Source: an uncultured Ruminococcus sp.
GTDB taxonomy: Bacteria > Bacillota > Clostridia > Oscillospirales > Ruminococcaceae
Length of the DNA stretch: 64,000 nt
Direction of reading: 5' to 3'
Assembly (NCBI GenBank): GCA_900539835.1
Contig: UQDR01000005.1
Coordinates: 1 to 64,000 of the forward strand
Shown: positions 1 through 9,598 of the stretch, piece by piece
Layout: every line of letters starts with the position of its first letter
How positions within the stretch are numbered: the first letter of the stretch is position 1
Program-made: the position numbers and the translations under genes
The notes under the pieces: generated by a model
Seen by the model: the letters and a program-made list of their open reading frames with translations, nothing else
Told to the model about the DNA's origin: nothing
Databases searched by the model: none

Positions 1-37
1 GGCCTATTTTTTCTACTCATAGCTTTAAGCTCTTTTG

Positions 38-67
38 AACCCCCAGTAAAACTGGGGGTTTTCGTTT
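38..67 (+). terminator. Intrinsic terminator of a gene outside the window
   Basis: A 10-bp stem (AACCCCCAGT, 3-nt loop, ACTGGGGGTT) is followed by a short T-rich run on the + strand. No T-run follows on the minus strand, so it most likely ends a rightward transcript that begins before the window. Confidence 0.75.
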
Positions 68-70
68 CAC

Positions 71-118
71 AATAAAACTGCTGTTCATAAAAATAAACCT
101 ATGAACAGCAGTCTTTTT
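71..118. terminator. Bidirectional terminator closing the dnaE operon
   Basis: A 13-bp perfect stem (ACTGCTGTTCATA at 77-89 with its complement at 100-112) has T-runs on both strands. On the minus strand it lies about 20 nt past the stop of the DUF3006 gene, so it probably terminates the long murD-dnaE gene string. Confidence 0.8.
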
Positions 119-132
119 ATGCATTAATATAA

Positions 133-300
133 TTATCCAATTACTGAATAAATAAAGCTTTCCCAATGAAGAATAGTTCCTTCATCTGACTCCTCCGGTA
201 TTAAAGCTCTTGCAATAAGCATGATTTCACCATCGGCAAGATTTTTTAAATGGGCATACTCCCCGTCAATTTTATCAACAATATAATCCTTTGGCTCCAA
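133..300 (-). CDS. DUF3006 family small protein
   Basis: A 55-residue ORF starting at TTG (300). It is preceded by a strong AGGAG 8 nt upstream that overlaps the dnaE stop codon, so translation is probably coupled to dnaE. The protein begins MEPKDYIVDKIDGEYAHL, matching my recollection of the DUF3006 opening (VDRIEGxxAxLE). The middle is acidic and the end reads HWESFIYSVIG. DUF3006 proteins are small and have no firmly established role; I infer none. The TTG start and short length make the gene easy to miss. Family call from memory of the motif, moderately sure; the coding call is better supported by the RBS and operon position. Confidence 0.72.
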   Translation of the reverse strand: MEPKDYIVDKIDGEYAHLKNLADGEIMLIARALIPEESDEGTILHWESFIYSVIG

Positions 301-312
301 TTTTTACTCTCC

Positions 313-3300
313 TCACATAAATAAAACATTTTTATTTCCTACAGTATTTTGCAGTTGTTTTAAAACATCTAAATTAAGAGCGATAGACGATGCTGATTTA
401 ATTGCGGTTGTTTTCTTCAAATCCTCAAAATAAAACTTTAGCTTGTTTTCTGAATTTGGATCAGCATTTTCAACTGCAATTTTTCTGCAATCTTCAATCA
501 CTTTTTTATCTTTGGAATTTACTCTGACACATACATTTTTTTTGAAGGATTGTTCAGTAAAATGTTCTGCTGTTTCCATAAGCTCAGCAATAAGCTTTGG
601 AGGTTCATCGTCGCTGACCGATATTTTTCCTCTGATATGAAGTATAGAATTATCCTTTAACAGAGAGCCAGCCACTTCATAGATTGCAGGAAACACAAGA
701 ACTTCCATACTTCCCGACTTATCCTCAAAAGTTGTAAAGCTCATCATGGCTCCGCTTTTTGTTTTAAAAAGCTTTCTATGGGTCATCATAGCGAGTATAT
801 CCACATAGTCACCATCTTTAAAATATTCAAGTTCTTCCTTTGCATTTTCACTGAGAACCGAAATATCCACACATTTCCCTGCTAATGCAATCGGTTCAAA
901 CTCATCTAAAGGATGCCCTGAAATATACATTCCAACAGCTTCATGCTCAAACTCAAGTAATTTTTTATAAGGAAACTCTTCCGCAGGTTCTATTACGGCT
1001 TCCATAGCAGTTTCCTGTGCTGAACCACCGAAAAAGTCCAGCTGACCCACCAGATTGATTCTGCTTTCCTGTGCAGCATTTTGCATAAGATTTTCACAGG
1101 CATTAAGCATTTCATGCCTGTTATTCGAAAAACAGTCGAACGCACCGCTTTTTATCAGAGCCTCACAAGTTCTGACATGAATATCTTTACCTGTCATACG
1201 GCTGCAAAAATCCTGAAGAGATTTAAACTTACCATTATTCTCACGTTCTCTGATTATAGAGGCTATTGCTCCCTCCCCAAGGCTTTTAACTGCCAGCAAA
1301 GCAAATCTGATACCGTCAGGTTCAGCAGTAAAACCCCTTCCACTTTTATTTATATCAATAGGAAGAAGATTGATATTATTTCTTTTAACGTCAGCTGTAT
1401 ATCCGAAAATCTTATCCGTGCTGTCTAACAGAGAAATAGTCATTAAAGCTGACATATATTCTTTATAATGATGACACTTCAAATATGCGGTTTGATATGC
1501 AATTGTAGCATAAGCCGCAGCGTGAGATTTATTGAAAGCATAAGATGCGAATGAAATCATTTCATCAAATATTTCATTTGCTATCCCTTCGGGGACTCCC
1601 TTTGAAACAGCACCCTCGCACTGTCCGTTTTCTCCGTAAATGAACGCTTTGCGCTCATTTTCAAGCACACCATGCTTTTTCTTTGCCATAGCTCGTCTGA
1701 CAATATCAGCTCTTCCATATGAATAACCGGCAAGCGTTCTGAAAATCTGCATAACCTGCTCCTGATATACGATACAGCCATAAGTTACCTTAAGTATATC
1801 TTTAAGAAGCGGATGCTTATAGGTTACCATTTTGGGATTATGCCTGTTTCTGATATATGTCGGAATAGAATCCATAGGTCCCGGACGATATAGAGAAATA
1901 ACAGCTATTAAATCTTCAATTCCAGTGGGCCTCAGTTTCATAATGGTAGATGTCATTCCTGTGCTTTCAAACTGAAATACGCCCTCCGTTCTGCCTTGTG
2001 AAAGCATATCATATACTTGAGGATCATTCAGCGGAATATTTTCTATATTGAAGTCAGGATATTTTTTTCTTACTTCCTGCTGGCAATGATTTATAATTGT
2101 CAGGTTGCGAAGTCCAAGGAAATCTATTTTTAACAGTCCTAAGCTTTCAAGTACAGTCATTGTATACTGAGTTGACACCTGTCCGTCACGAGCATAAAGG
2201 GGCACATAGTAATCAACAGGCTCTTTTGTAATTACCACACCTGCCGCATGAGTTGAAGCATTTCTCGGCATACCCTCGACTTTTATTGCTGTGTCAAGAA
2301 GCTCATGTATTTTTGCATCACCCTCATAAAGTTTTTTAACCTCAGGTATATTTTCTATTGAATATGCTAACGGAAGTCCTCTGGGTATAGCTTTTGCAAC
2401 AATATCTCCGGTTTGATAAGGCAAACCCATTGCTCTTGCAACATCTCTGACTGCGGCTTTTGCAGCAAGCGTTCCAAAGGTTACAATCTGTGCAACATGG
2501 TCTGAACCATATTTTTTGACCACATAATCTATAACCTTTTGTCTGCCTTCCATACAAAAATCTATATCAAAGTCCGGCATTGATACACGTTCAGGATTTA
2601 AAAACCTTTCAAAAAGCAAATTATACTTTAAAGGGTCTATTCCGGTTATCCCGATACAATATGCACAAAGACTGCCGGCACCAGAACCACGTCCGCAGCC
2701 CACGGGAATTCCTTGTTTCTTTGCATAGTTTATAAAATCCCAGACAATGAGATAGTAATCTGTATATCCCATTTGAGTAATAACCGAAAGCTCATATTCC
2801 ATTCTGTCAAAAGCCTGCTCAGTCGGCTCTCCGTATCTTTTATAAAGTCCATCTCTGCACATGTCACGGAGAAATCTTTCGTTATCGTCAATTCCGTCAA
2901 TATGAAAATAAGGCAATTTTGTTTGACCAAATTCAAATTCTATATTACACTGCTCTGCAATTTTTACGGTATTAAAAATTGCTTGAGGCTGTGACGGAAA
3001 AAGCTCAGACATTTCTTCTCCGGATTTAATGTAAAATTCTTCTGTAGGAAATTCCAGCTTATTAGGATCATCTATTGTAGTGGCCGTAGAAATACATACC
3101 AGCACCCGCTGCGCTTTAGCATCATCTTTCTTTATATAATGAGCATCGTTAGTTGCTGCGAGAGGAATTCCAGTTTCCTGAGAAAGCCTAATAAGAGAGG
3201 GTATGATTCTTTGTTGATCCGCAAATTTATGATTTTGTATTTCTATATAGTAGTTTCCCTCACCAAATATATTTAAGTATTTTAAAGCTGTTTCTTTTGC

Positions 3301-3762
3301 TCCTTCATAATCTCCGTAAGAAAGCTTTCTCGGAATTTCTCCAGCAAGACATGCCGAAAGGCAAATCAATCCTTCATTATATTTTTCTAAAAGCTCCAAA
3401 TCAATTCTAGGTCGGTTATAAAATCCTTCAGTATATCCTAAGGAAACCATTTTAATTAAGTTTTGATATCCGATATTATTTTTGCACAGCAGAACAAGGT
3501 GATATGGTGATGTATCAATTTTATTGACCTTATCATGACGTGTTCTGGGAGCGACATAGACCTCACATCCGATTATCGGCTTTATTCCCTGAGCTTTGCA
3601 TTCATTATAGAATTCTACAGCGGCAAACATATTTCCATGATCAGTAACAGCACATGCAGTTTGCCCCATGTTTTTTACATGTGAAACAAGCTCCTTTATC
3701 CGGCATGCACCATCAAGAAGCGAATATTCACTATGAACATGAAGATGAACAAAATCAATCAT
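313..3762 (-). CDS. dnaE: DNA polymerase III subunit alpha (DnaE)
   Basis: C-family replicative DNA polymerase, 1149 residues, in the normal range for the family. It opens with a PHP domain (HLHVHSEYSLLDG, residues 6-18, and TDHGNM near 40) whose metal-binding His and Asp residues look intact. The palm has GRGSGAG near 358 and the catalytic aspartates in PDFDIDF (396-402) and KIDFLGL (545-551). Helix-hairpin-helix and OB-fold segments follow (GDYVDILAMM near 985). In Firmicutes this enzyme normally works beside PolC and extends RNA primers; polC is not in this window. The start is set by GAGGG eight nt upstream. It follows whiA by 27 nt and is probably cotranscribed with it. Confidence 0.97.
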   Translation of the reverse strand: MIDFVHLHVHSEYSLLDGACRIKELVSHVKNMGQTACAVTDHGNMFAAVEFYNECKAQGIKPIIGCEVYVAPRTRHDKVNKIDTSPYHLVLLCKNNIGYQNLIKMVSLGYTEGFYNRPRIDLELLEKYNEGLICLSACLAGEIPRKLSYGDYEGAKETALKYLNIFGEGNYYIEIQNHKFADQQRIIPSLIRLSQETGIPLAATNDAHYIKKDDAKAQRVLVCISTATTIDDPNKLEFPTEEFYIKSGEEMSELFPSQPQAIFNTVKIAEQCNIEFEFGQTKLPYFHIDGIDDNERFLRDMCRDGLYKRYGEPTEQAFDRMEYELSVITQMGYTDYYLIVWDFINYAKKQGIPVGCGRGSGAGSLCAYCIGITGIDPLKYNLLFERFLNPERVSMPDFDIDFCMEGRQKVIDYVVKKYGSDHVAQIVTFGTLAAKAAVRDVARAMGLPYQTGDIVAKAIPRGLPLAYSIENIPEVKKLYEGDAKIHELLDTAIKVEGMPRNASTHAAGVVITKEPVDYYVPLYARDGQVSTQYTMTVLESLGLLKIDFLGLRNLTIINHCQQEVRKKYPDFNIENIPLNDPQVYDMLSQGRTEGVFQFESTGMTSTIMKLRPTGIEDLIAVISLYRPGPMDSIPTYIRNRHNPKMVTYKHPLLKDILKVTYGCIVYQEQVMQIFRTLAGYSYGRADIVRRAMAKKKHGVLENERKAFIYGENGQCEGAVSKGVPEGIANEIFDEMISFASYAFNKSHAAAYATIAYQTAYLKCHHYKEYMSALMTISLLDSTDKIFGYTADVKRNNINLLPIDINKSGRGFTAEPDGIRFALLAVKSLGEGAIASIIRERENNGKFKSLQDFCSRMTGKDIHVRTCEALIKSGAFDCFSNNRHEMLNACENLMQNAAQESRINLVGQLDFFGGSAQETAMEAVIEPAEEFPYKKLLEFEHEAVGMYISGHPLDEFEPIALAGKCVDISVLSENAKEELEYFKDGDYVDILAMMTHRKLFKTKSGAMMSFTTFEDKSGSMEVLVFPAIYEVAGSLLKDNSILHIRGKISVSDDEPPKLIAELMETAEHFTEQSFKKNVCVRVNSKDKKVIEDCRKIAVENADPNSENKLKFYFEDLKKTTAIKSASSIALNLDVLKQLQNTVGNKNVLFM

Positions 3763-3789
3763 TACAAATTCCCTCTAAGTTATTTAAAA

Positions 3790-4707
3790 CTATTTATTTG
3801 AACGAATTTCTTCTGCTATTTCGGCAATTCTCACCAGTCTATGATTAGCGCCTGAACGAGAAATAGGAGGATTAAGAGCTTGTCCCAGCTCTTTTAAATT
3901 AAAATCAGGATTATTATATCTTAATCTTGCCATTTCCTGTAGATTTTCAGGCAGAGAAGAAATCCCTATTGTCTCGTCAATAAGTTCAATATCCGCAATC
4001 TGTCGTTCTGCAGCTTTAAGAGATTTTTCAATGTTTGCATTATCACAATTAACCGCACGGTTTATCTTATTGCGCATATCCTTATAAATTTTCATGTTAA
4101 TAAGATCAAAAGACGAATTAACAGCTCCCATTATTGTCAGAAGATCAATTATATTTTCAGACTCTTTAATATAGACTATTTGAGAATTCTTTCTTTCTGT
4201 ATGTTTAGGAACAATATTAAAGTTATCTATTATAAGCGCACCTACATCGTTGCAAAGTTCAAGGGATGGCATTACAAACTCAAGATGATATTTCTTTTCC
4301 GGATTATTCACAGAGCCGCATGCTAAAAATATCCCCGATATAAGCTGCGGATAAAATTTTTCCTTGGGCAGATCTTCCGGCATAAGCCGTCTGCTTGAAT
4401 CCATACGGAAATATTCAAGAAGCAATAATCTGTTTTCTTTTCCTCTTACGCTTATATTATATAGAACCGCATTGTTTTTCTTCACGGTTTCTGTAACAGA
4501 TACTGAATTTTCGCTCTCACAAATTCGGTTCACATTTAACTGAAAAAAGTCTGCAACAGACTTATGTTCTGTAAGAAACGTAATCTCATCAGAGCTAAGC
4601 GTGTTGCAGAAAGTAAGTATCCCCATCAGGCAGACATCCGCCTTAGGCTTAGTATTTATTTTACTTATAATTTCCTCTTTTACTTTATAAGAAAAGGACA
4701 TTTCCAT
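3790..4707 (-). CDS. whiA: DNA-binding protein WhiA
   Basis: A 305-residue WhiA, the usual length. The centre carries the degenerate LAGLIDADG homing-endonuclease-like fold (FLACGSVNNPEKKYHLEF, around 125-142). The C-terminus is the helix-turn-helix DNA-binding domain (LRYNNPDFNLKELG, near 268). WhiA is a transcription factor linked to sporulation septation in actinobacteria and to division and chromosome segregation in Bacillus. It sits 18 nt after rapZ, the conserved Firmicutes pairing. However, the yvcK (CofD-like) gene that usually stands between rapZ and whiA is missing. The start is supported by AAGGAG eight nt upstream. Confidence 0.96.
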   Translation of the reverse strand: MEMSFSYKVKEEIISKINTKPKADVCLMGILTFCNTLSSDEITFLTEHKSVADFFQLNVNRICESENSVSVTETVKKNNAVLYNISVRGKENRLLLLEYFRMDSSRRLMPEDLPKEKFYPQLISGIFLACGSVNNPEKKYHLEFVMPSLELCNDVGALIIDNFNIVPKHTERKNSQIVYIKESENIIDLLTIMGAVNSSFDLINMKIYKDMRNKINRAVNCDNANIEKSLKAAERQIADIELIDETIGISSLPENLQEMARLRYNNPDFNLKELGQALNPPISRSGANHRLVRIAEIAEEIRSNK

Positions 4708-4725
4708 TAATTTTTCTCCTTCAAA

Positions 4726-5583
4726 TTAACGCTTTTCTATATCCCGGTGTGCAATTCTTACCTTATAATTTTTATTCTTTAAATACTTTGCAATGGCTTC
4801 GGCAAAGGTAACGCTTCGGTGTTTTCCGCCTGTACAGCCAAAGGCAACAACCAACTGAGCTTTGCCTTCTTTCTCATAAAGCGGTATAAGAAAATCAAGC
4901 AAGTCTGTTAACTTCTTACAAAGCTCCTTTGCTTCATCAAATTTCATTACATAGCTTGAAACCTCAGTGTCAAGTCCTGTTTTTTCTTTCAGCTCCGGTA
5001 TATAGAAAGGATTTGGAAGACACCTCACATCAAATATTAGATCTCCCTCAGCCAAAGGTCCATACTTAAATCCAAAAGAACGTATATCAATATGCATATA
5101 GTCGTCATTTTCAAGAAAAATTGAATACATTCTTTCACGGAATTGAGATGTTGATGTAATAGAAGTGTCAATATAATAATCAGCCGCAGCTTTTATTGGT
5201 ATAAGAATTTCACGCTCTGTTGCAATTGCTTTTCTGATATTACCATAAGAAACCTCGTCAAGAGGATGCTTTCTTCTTGTTTCCTTATATCGTCTTACAA
5301 TAACGTCATCAGAAGAGTCAAGAAACAGGATTTTTAAATTTATATGTTCTGATTTAAGCGATGAAACAGTGTCCTGTAATTTAAGAAATAAATCTCCGCC
5401 TCTTACGTCAACAACAAACGCAACCTTGTCAATTTTTCCGTCCGACTGAGCACAGATGTCAGCAAACTTACTGATAAGCTCCGGAGGCATATTATCAATA
5501 CAATAATATCCGATGTCTTCTAAAACATTAACGGCTGTGGATTTACCTGAGCCTGACATTCCTGTTACAATTATAAACTGCAT
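4726..5583 (-). CDS. rapZ: RNase adapter / nucleotide-binding protein RapZ (YvcJ)
   Basis: P-loop protein of the RapZ/YvcJ family, 285 residues from the chosen ATG at 5583. The longest frame starts 7 codons earlier, overlapping the murB stop, but AAAGGAGG lies exactly 7 nt before the internal ATG. Walker A is GMSGSGKST (near residue 8), followed by YYCIDNMPPEL; the C-terminal domain carries GCTGGKHRS (near 245). E. coli RapZ guides decay of the GlmZ small RNA and controls glucosamine-6-phosphate synthesis. Bacillus YvcJ hydrolyses GTP and affects competence. A role tying cell-wall precursor supply to the neighbouring murB is inference. Confidence 0.95.
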   Translation of the reverse strand: MQFIIVTGMSGSGKSTAVNVLEDIGYYCIDNMPPELISKFADICAQSDGKIDKVAFVVDVRGGDLFLKLQDTVSSLKSEHINLKILFLDSSDDVIVRRYKETRRKHPLDEVSYGNIRKAIATEREILIPIKAAADYYIDTSITSTSQFRERMYSIFLENDDYMHIDIRSFGFKYGPLAEGDLIFDVRCLPNPFYIPELKEKTGLDTEVSSYVMKFDEAKELCKKLTDLLDFLIPLYEKEGKAQLVVAFGCTGGKHRSVTFAEAIAKYLKNKNYKVRIAHRDIEKR

Positions 5584-5603
5584 TTCATTACCTCCTTTTA
5601 TCA

Positions 5604-6512
5604 TTAATAGGGAATTATCCTTACCTCACAATCAAGAAAATATCCGGTTTTATCCAAGACAGTTTTCTGTACGTGTTCAATTACCTTCTTAACATCATCA
5701 CTTGTTGCATTATCATAATTAATTACAAATCCGCTGTGCTTTTCAGAAACCATGGCCCCCCCGAAAGTATATCCTTTAAGCCCGCAGTCCTGAATAAGCT
5801 TTCCCGCAAACTGACCTTCAGGCCGTTTAAAAGTTGACCCGGCATTAGGATATTCAAGCGGCTGTTTGGTTTTTCTTCTGTTCATAAGGTCAGCCATTTT
5901 AGCCTCTATATCAGCTTTATTACCTTTTTTAAGTTGAAAAATTCCTTTTGTAATAATATAATTATTGCTTTGAAATATGCTATGCCGATAAGATAAATTC
6001 ATTTGATCGATTAAATATGTACTTGCTTCACCATTTAAGTCTATAAACTCTGCTGATTGAAGTACATCTTTGATTTCACCGCCATAAGCTCCGGCATTCA
6101 TATAAATTGCTCCCCCAACAGTTCCGGGGATTCCATATGCAAACTCTAATCCTGTCAAAGAATTATCCAATGCAAATTTACATAATTTTATCAGACTGCA
6201 TCCGGCTTCAACTTCGATTACTCCGTTTTCATGCAGTTTTATTTCGGAAAAATCATTTCCCACATGAAAAACAATTCCGCCGAATCCTTTATCGTCACAG
6301 AGCATATTAGAGCCTTTTCCGATTACAAGATATTTAATATCATTATCAACACAAGCTTTTATAAGGCTTCCGAAAGAATCTGATGAATTAACTTCTATTA
6401 TTGCAGGGCAAGCACCGCCGATTTTAAAAGAAGTATATTCCTTCAGCTTTTTATTCTGTAATACTTTACAGCCTTTTTGTTCTGCCAAATTACAGATATC
6501 TTGAATTTTCAT
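5604..6512 (-). CDS. murB: UDP-N-acetylenolpyruvoylglucosamine reductase (MurB)
   Basis: FAD-dependent reductase making UDP-N-acetylmuramate, the second committed step of cytoplasmic peptidoglycan precursor synthesis; 302 residues. Visible motifs are YTSFKIGG (26-33), the FAD-binding IGKGSNML (64-71), GIPGTVGGAIYMNAGAYGGE (127-146), SYRHSIF (near 176), and NAGSTFKRP (near 230), which holds the proton-donating Ser. AGGG is 9 nt before the ATG. Its stop overlaps the alternative upstream start of rapZ, so the two are tightly coupled. Confidence 0.97.
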   Translation of the reverse strand: MKIQDICNLAEQKGCKVLQNKKLKEYTSFKIGGACPAIIEVNSSDSFGSLIKACVDNDIKYLVIGKGSNMLCDDKGFGGIVFHVGNDFSEIKLHENGVIEVEAGCSLIKLCKFALDNSLTGLEFAYGIPGTVGGAIYMNAGAYGGEIKDVLQSAEFIDLNGEASTYLIDQMNLSYRHSIFQSNNYIITKGIFQLKKGNKADIEAKMADLMNRRKTKQPLEYPNAGSTFKRPEGQFAGKLIQDCGLKGYTFGGAMVSEKHSGFVINYDNATSDDVKKVIEHVQKTVLDKTGYFLDCEVRIIPY

Positions 6513-6594
6513 TAAATCAAGCCCTTCATTTTATTTAATAGCCACTAACATATTATATATTTTTTTATAATAGTGATATTCTAATAAAAAATAT

Positions 6595-7317
6595 TTATAT
6601 ATCAAGCTTTTTTCTTTTATTTATTATAAAATCCCTAAGCTTATCCCAGTCAGTATTAATAATTAATTTTTCAGGAAAATCAAGTTCCTCAATAATTTTT
6701 ACAGCATTGGGGGTTTGTCCGATATTCTGGCAAAAATGGCTGTCAGAATCTACAACAACAGGAACCTCATATTTCTTACAGAGCTTTAAAAGCTCATAAC
6801 AGTTTTTTCTTGAACCTTTTTTATTAATAATTGAGCTTTCATTTATTTCAACTAACTTGCCGTATTCTTTAAATGCTTTAACTCCTGTTTCATAATCAAA
6901 ATAAAACATATCGCCTGTACAATGTCCAATTACGTCAACATGAGGATTTTTGCACAAATTCAAATAAGCTTTTGTTATATTTGCCTTTGTATCAGGTTTT
7001 ATAACCTCGCCATGCATTGAAGCAACAACCCACTCCATCTGAGAAAGAAGCCAATCCTCAACGTCAAGCTCTCCGTCAATATTAATTATATTAGCTTCGA
7101 TCCCCTTTAATACCGTAACTCCTGAAATCTTTCTCGGAATAATCCCCAAGTTGGCAAAATGCCAGATATGAGGGGAGTCAGGCATCGACATTGCATGATC
7201 AGTCATAGCAATAGCTTTTAAACCATATTTTGCAGCCCAATCACAATTTTCTGTAATCGTAGAATAAGCATGAGTTGACGCAATTGTATGTGTATGCAAA
7301 TCTGCTTGCAGCTTCAT
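6595..7317 (-). CDS. PHP-domain phosphoesterase, YcdX-like
   Basis: A 240-residue stand-alone PHP domain. Metal-binding motifs are visible: DLHTHT (6-11), TDHA (near 39), MHGEV (near 100), GHCTGD (near 136), and DSDSH (near 191). The layout resembles the YcdX/YcdX-like trinuclear zinc phosphatases. The substrate cannot be read from sequence. It lies between hprK and murB in the leftward string, with the largest internal gap of that string (82 nt) downstream. It is not closely similar in layout to the other PHP protein of this window at 38.7 kb. Confidence 0.85.
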   Translation of the reverse strand: MKLQADLHTHTIASTHAYSTITENCDWAAKYGLKAIAMTDHAMSMPDSPHIWHFANLGIIPRKISGVTVLKGIEANIINIDGELDVEDWLLSQMEWVVASMHGEVIKPDTKANITKAYLNLCKNPHVDVIGHCTGDMFYFDYETGVKAFKEYGKLVEINESSIINKKGSRKNCYELLKLCKKYEVPVVVDSDSHFCQNIGQTPNAVKIIEELDFPEKLIINTDWDKLRDFIINKRKKLDI

Positions 7318-7345
7318 TCCAACATTCTCCTCACAAAATCAATAA

Positions 7346-8305
7346 TTAAACATCGTCCCAGTTTTTAACCTTATCCTTTGTGTCCATTTGAAGCCCAAGG
7401 TTATCAAGCAGCTCCTGTGCTGCATTATATCCCATCTTCTTCTGACGGTTATTCATAGCTGCGACCTCAAGAATTACCGCAAGATTTCTTCCGGGCTTAA
7501 TCGGAATAGTCAAGCTCGGAACCTTTACTCCAAGAATAGTCGTATACTCATTGTCTACACCCATTCTGTCATAAATCTTGTTTGAATCCCAAGGTTCAAG
7601 TTCAACGATGAGATCTATTTTTTCACTTACTTTAACCGCACCCATACCAAACAAACGTCTTGTATTAATAATGCCTATACCACGTAATTCAAGGAAATGG
7701 CGAATGTTATCAGGTGACGAACCCACAAGTGTAACATTTGACGTTCTTCTGATTTCAACTGCATCGTCCGCAACAAGACGATGTCCTCTTTTTACAAGTT
7801 CTATAGCACATTCAGACTTACCTACTCCGCTTTCTCCCACAATCAGCAAGCCTTCACCATAAACTTCTATAAGAACTCCGTGTCTTGTGATTCGAGGTGC
7901 AAGTATTCTATTTAATAAACCTATAAGAGCAGCAATAAACTCGGTGGTGCTTTCATGTGTTCTTGCAATAGGAATTTCAAATTTCTTAGCAAGCTCAATC
8001 ATTTCGGGATAAACCTCATGTCCCCTTGCCACAATGAACAATGGAATTTTTGTAGCAAACAATGCTTCTATTCTTTGATATCTGGTATTTTCGTCAAGCG
8101 AAGCCAAATATGCAAATTCCATATTTCCGCATATTTGAATACGCTCAGCATTGAAATACTCATAGAATCCCATAAGCTGCAACCCCGGACGGTTACAGTC
8201 GTTATCTGAAATATAGAGCTCTCCGATATCCTTATGAGTATAAATCATTTCAAGACGCAGCTGTTCAACAATTTCCTTAATTGTTACAGTAAAAACCTCT
8301 GCCAT
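7346..8305 (-). CDS. hprK: HPr kinase/phosphorylase
   Basis: Bifunctional enzyme that phosphorylates and dephosphorylates Ser46 of HPr and so drives CcpA-type carbon catabolite repression in Firmicutes; 319 residues, family length. The N-terminal regulatory domain is followed by the P-loop GESGVGKS (157-164), then ADDAVEI (near 179-185) and the HPrK signature LRGIGIIN (207-214). His142 in RHGVLIEVYG fits the conserved catalytic histidine region. It is cotranscribed with murB, rapZ and whiA, a known conserved neighbourhood. Neither ptsH nor ccpA is in this window. Confidence 0.97.
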   Translation of the reverse strand: MAEVFTVTIKEIVEQLRLEMIYTHKDIGELYISDNDCNRPGLQLMGFYEYFNAERIQICGNMEFAYLASLDENTRYQRIEALFATKIPLFIVARGHEVYPEMIELAKKFEIPIARTHESTTEFIAALIGLLNRILAPRITRHGVLIEVYGEGLLIVGESGVGKSECAIELVKRGHRLVADDAVEIRRTSNVTLVGSSPDNIRHFLELRGIGIINTRRLFGMGAVKVSEKIDLIVELEPWDSNKIYDRMGVDNEYTTILGVKVPSLTIPIKPGRNLAVILEVAAMNNRQKKMGYNAAQELLDNLGLQMDTKDKVKNWDDV

Positions 8306-8326
8306 GAGTAATCATCCCTTTCAATA

Positions 8327-9598
8327 TTAAAATTTTATTAATCCTCTGTTGTACATTTCCTGCGCTGCAATCATAACACCGGTTTTTCCTGACGGATAAG
8401 TTATTCCACCCTGAAGCCATGCTGCAAACGGAGGCCTTATTGGAGCGTCCGCAGACAATTCAATGGAAGCACCCATAGTAAAAGCTCCTGCGGCCATTAT
8501 GACCTTGCTATCATACCCCGGCATATCCCAAGCCTCGGGTGTAACATATGAATCCACCGGCGAGCCTTTTTGTATTCCCTGACAAAAAGCCGTAAGATTT
8601 TCTTCATTCTCAAGCAGGATTGACGCAATAATATCTGTTCGCTTTTCATCGCTTTCAGGCAATGTTTTATAACCAAGTTTCTCAAAAAATCTACATGCAA
8701 AAACCGAAGTTTTCAAAGAACAAGCAACTGTTTGAGGCGCCATAAAAAATCCTAACAGCATTTCTCTGTTCTGATTAAGCGAACATCCGACTTCTTTGCC
8801 CATTCCCACACAGGTAAGCCGATCAGCACACTTTTCAACCAAATCTGCTCTTCCGCATATATATCCGCCCGTTGAAGCAATTCCACCTCCGGGATTTTTA
8901 ATTAAAGAACCAATAATCAAATCTGCACCAACCGAAAGCGGTTCCCTTGTCTCCACAAATTCCCCGTAACAGTTGTCCACCATTACTATGATATCAGGAT
9001 TAGCGGCTTTCACCGTTTTGATCATTTTTTCTATTATATCTATGCAAAGTGACGGTCTCAGAGAATATCCTCTTGAACGCTGGATGTACCCGACTTTTGC
9101 GTTTTTTGCAAGCTCAGCCAGCTTATCATAATCAGGATATTTTTCATCAATCAAATCAGCCTGAACATATTTAACTCCAAAATCCTTCAATGAGCCTTTT
9201 CCTTGTTCTCCCCTTATGCCTATAACTTCTTCCAAAGTGTCATAAGGCTTACCGGTCATTGAAAGCATTGTATCGCCCATTCTCAGCACTCCAAAAAGTG
9301 CGGTTGATAATGCGTGAGTACCATTGACAAATGTATGTCTTACAACTGCATCTTCTCCTCCAAAAGCTTGTGCAAAAACTTTATCTATAGTATCTCTTCC
9401 CAAATCGCCGTATCCGTAACCGGTTGTACCTTTTAGACAACTCTCGGAAACCCTGTTATCTATAAATGCTTTTAGAACCTTTTGACCATTATATTCAGCA
9501 ATGCGGTCAATCGTCTTAAACATTTCCGAACATTCAGCCTCAGCTTCCTTTGCATGAGCAAGTATTTTTTCATCTATATCAAAAATATTATCAGTCAT
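8327..9598 (-). CDS. PLP-dependent enzyme of the methionine gamma-lyase-like / aluminium resistance family
   Basis: A 423-residue protein of the Firmicutes family annotated as aluminium resistance or methionine gamma-lyase-like protein (YnbB type), a fold-type I PLP enzyme. Seen: GYGYGDLGRDTID near the start, MVDNCYGEF (PLP-binding Asp, near 208), and the Lys in GSLIKNPGGGIASTGG (near 235). The C-terminus ends in PSGKTGVMIAAQEMYNRG. The true substrate is not established; the aluminium name derives from an old resistance screen. Its ATG overlaps the stop of the upstream GNAT gene (TAATG), so translation is coupled. Confidence 0.88.
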   Translation of the reverse strand: MTDNIFDIDEKILAHAKEAEAECSEMFKTIDRIAEYNGQKVLKAFIDNRVSESCLKGTTGYGYGDLGRDTIDKVFAQAFGGEDAVVRHTFVNGTHALSTALFGVLRMGDTMLSMTGKPYDTLEEVIGIRGEQGKGSLKDFGVKYVQADLIDEKYPDYDKLAELAKNAKVGYIQRSRGYSLRPSLCIDIIEKMIKTVKAANPDIIVMVDNCYGEFVETREPLSVGADLIIGSLIKNPGGGIASTGGYICGRADLVEKCADRLTCVGMGKEVGCSLNQNREMLLGFFMAPQTVACSLKTSVFACRFFEKLGYKTLPESDEKRTDIIASILLENEENLTAFCQGIQKGSPVDSYVTPEAWDMPGYDSKVIMAAGAFTMGASIELSADAPIRPPFAAWLQGGITYPSGKTGVMIAAQEMYNRGLIKF

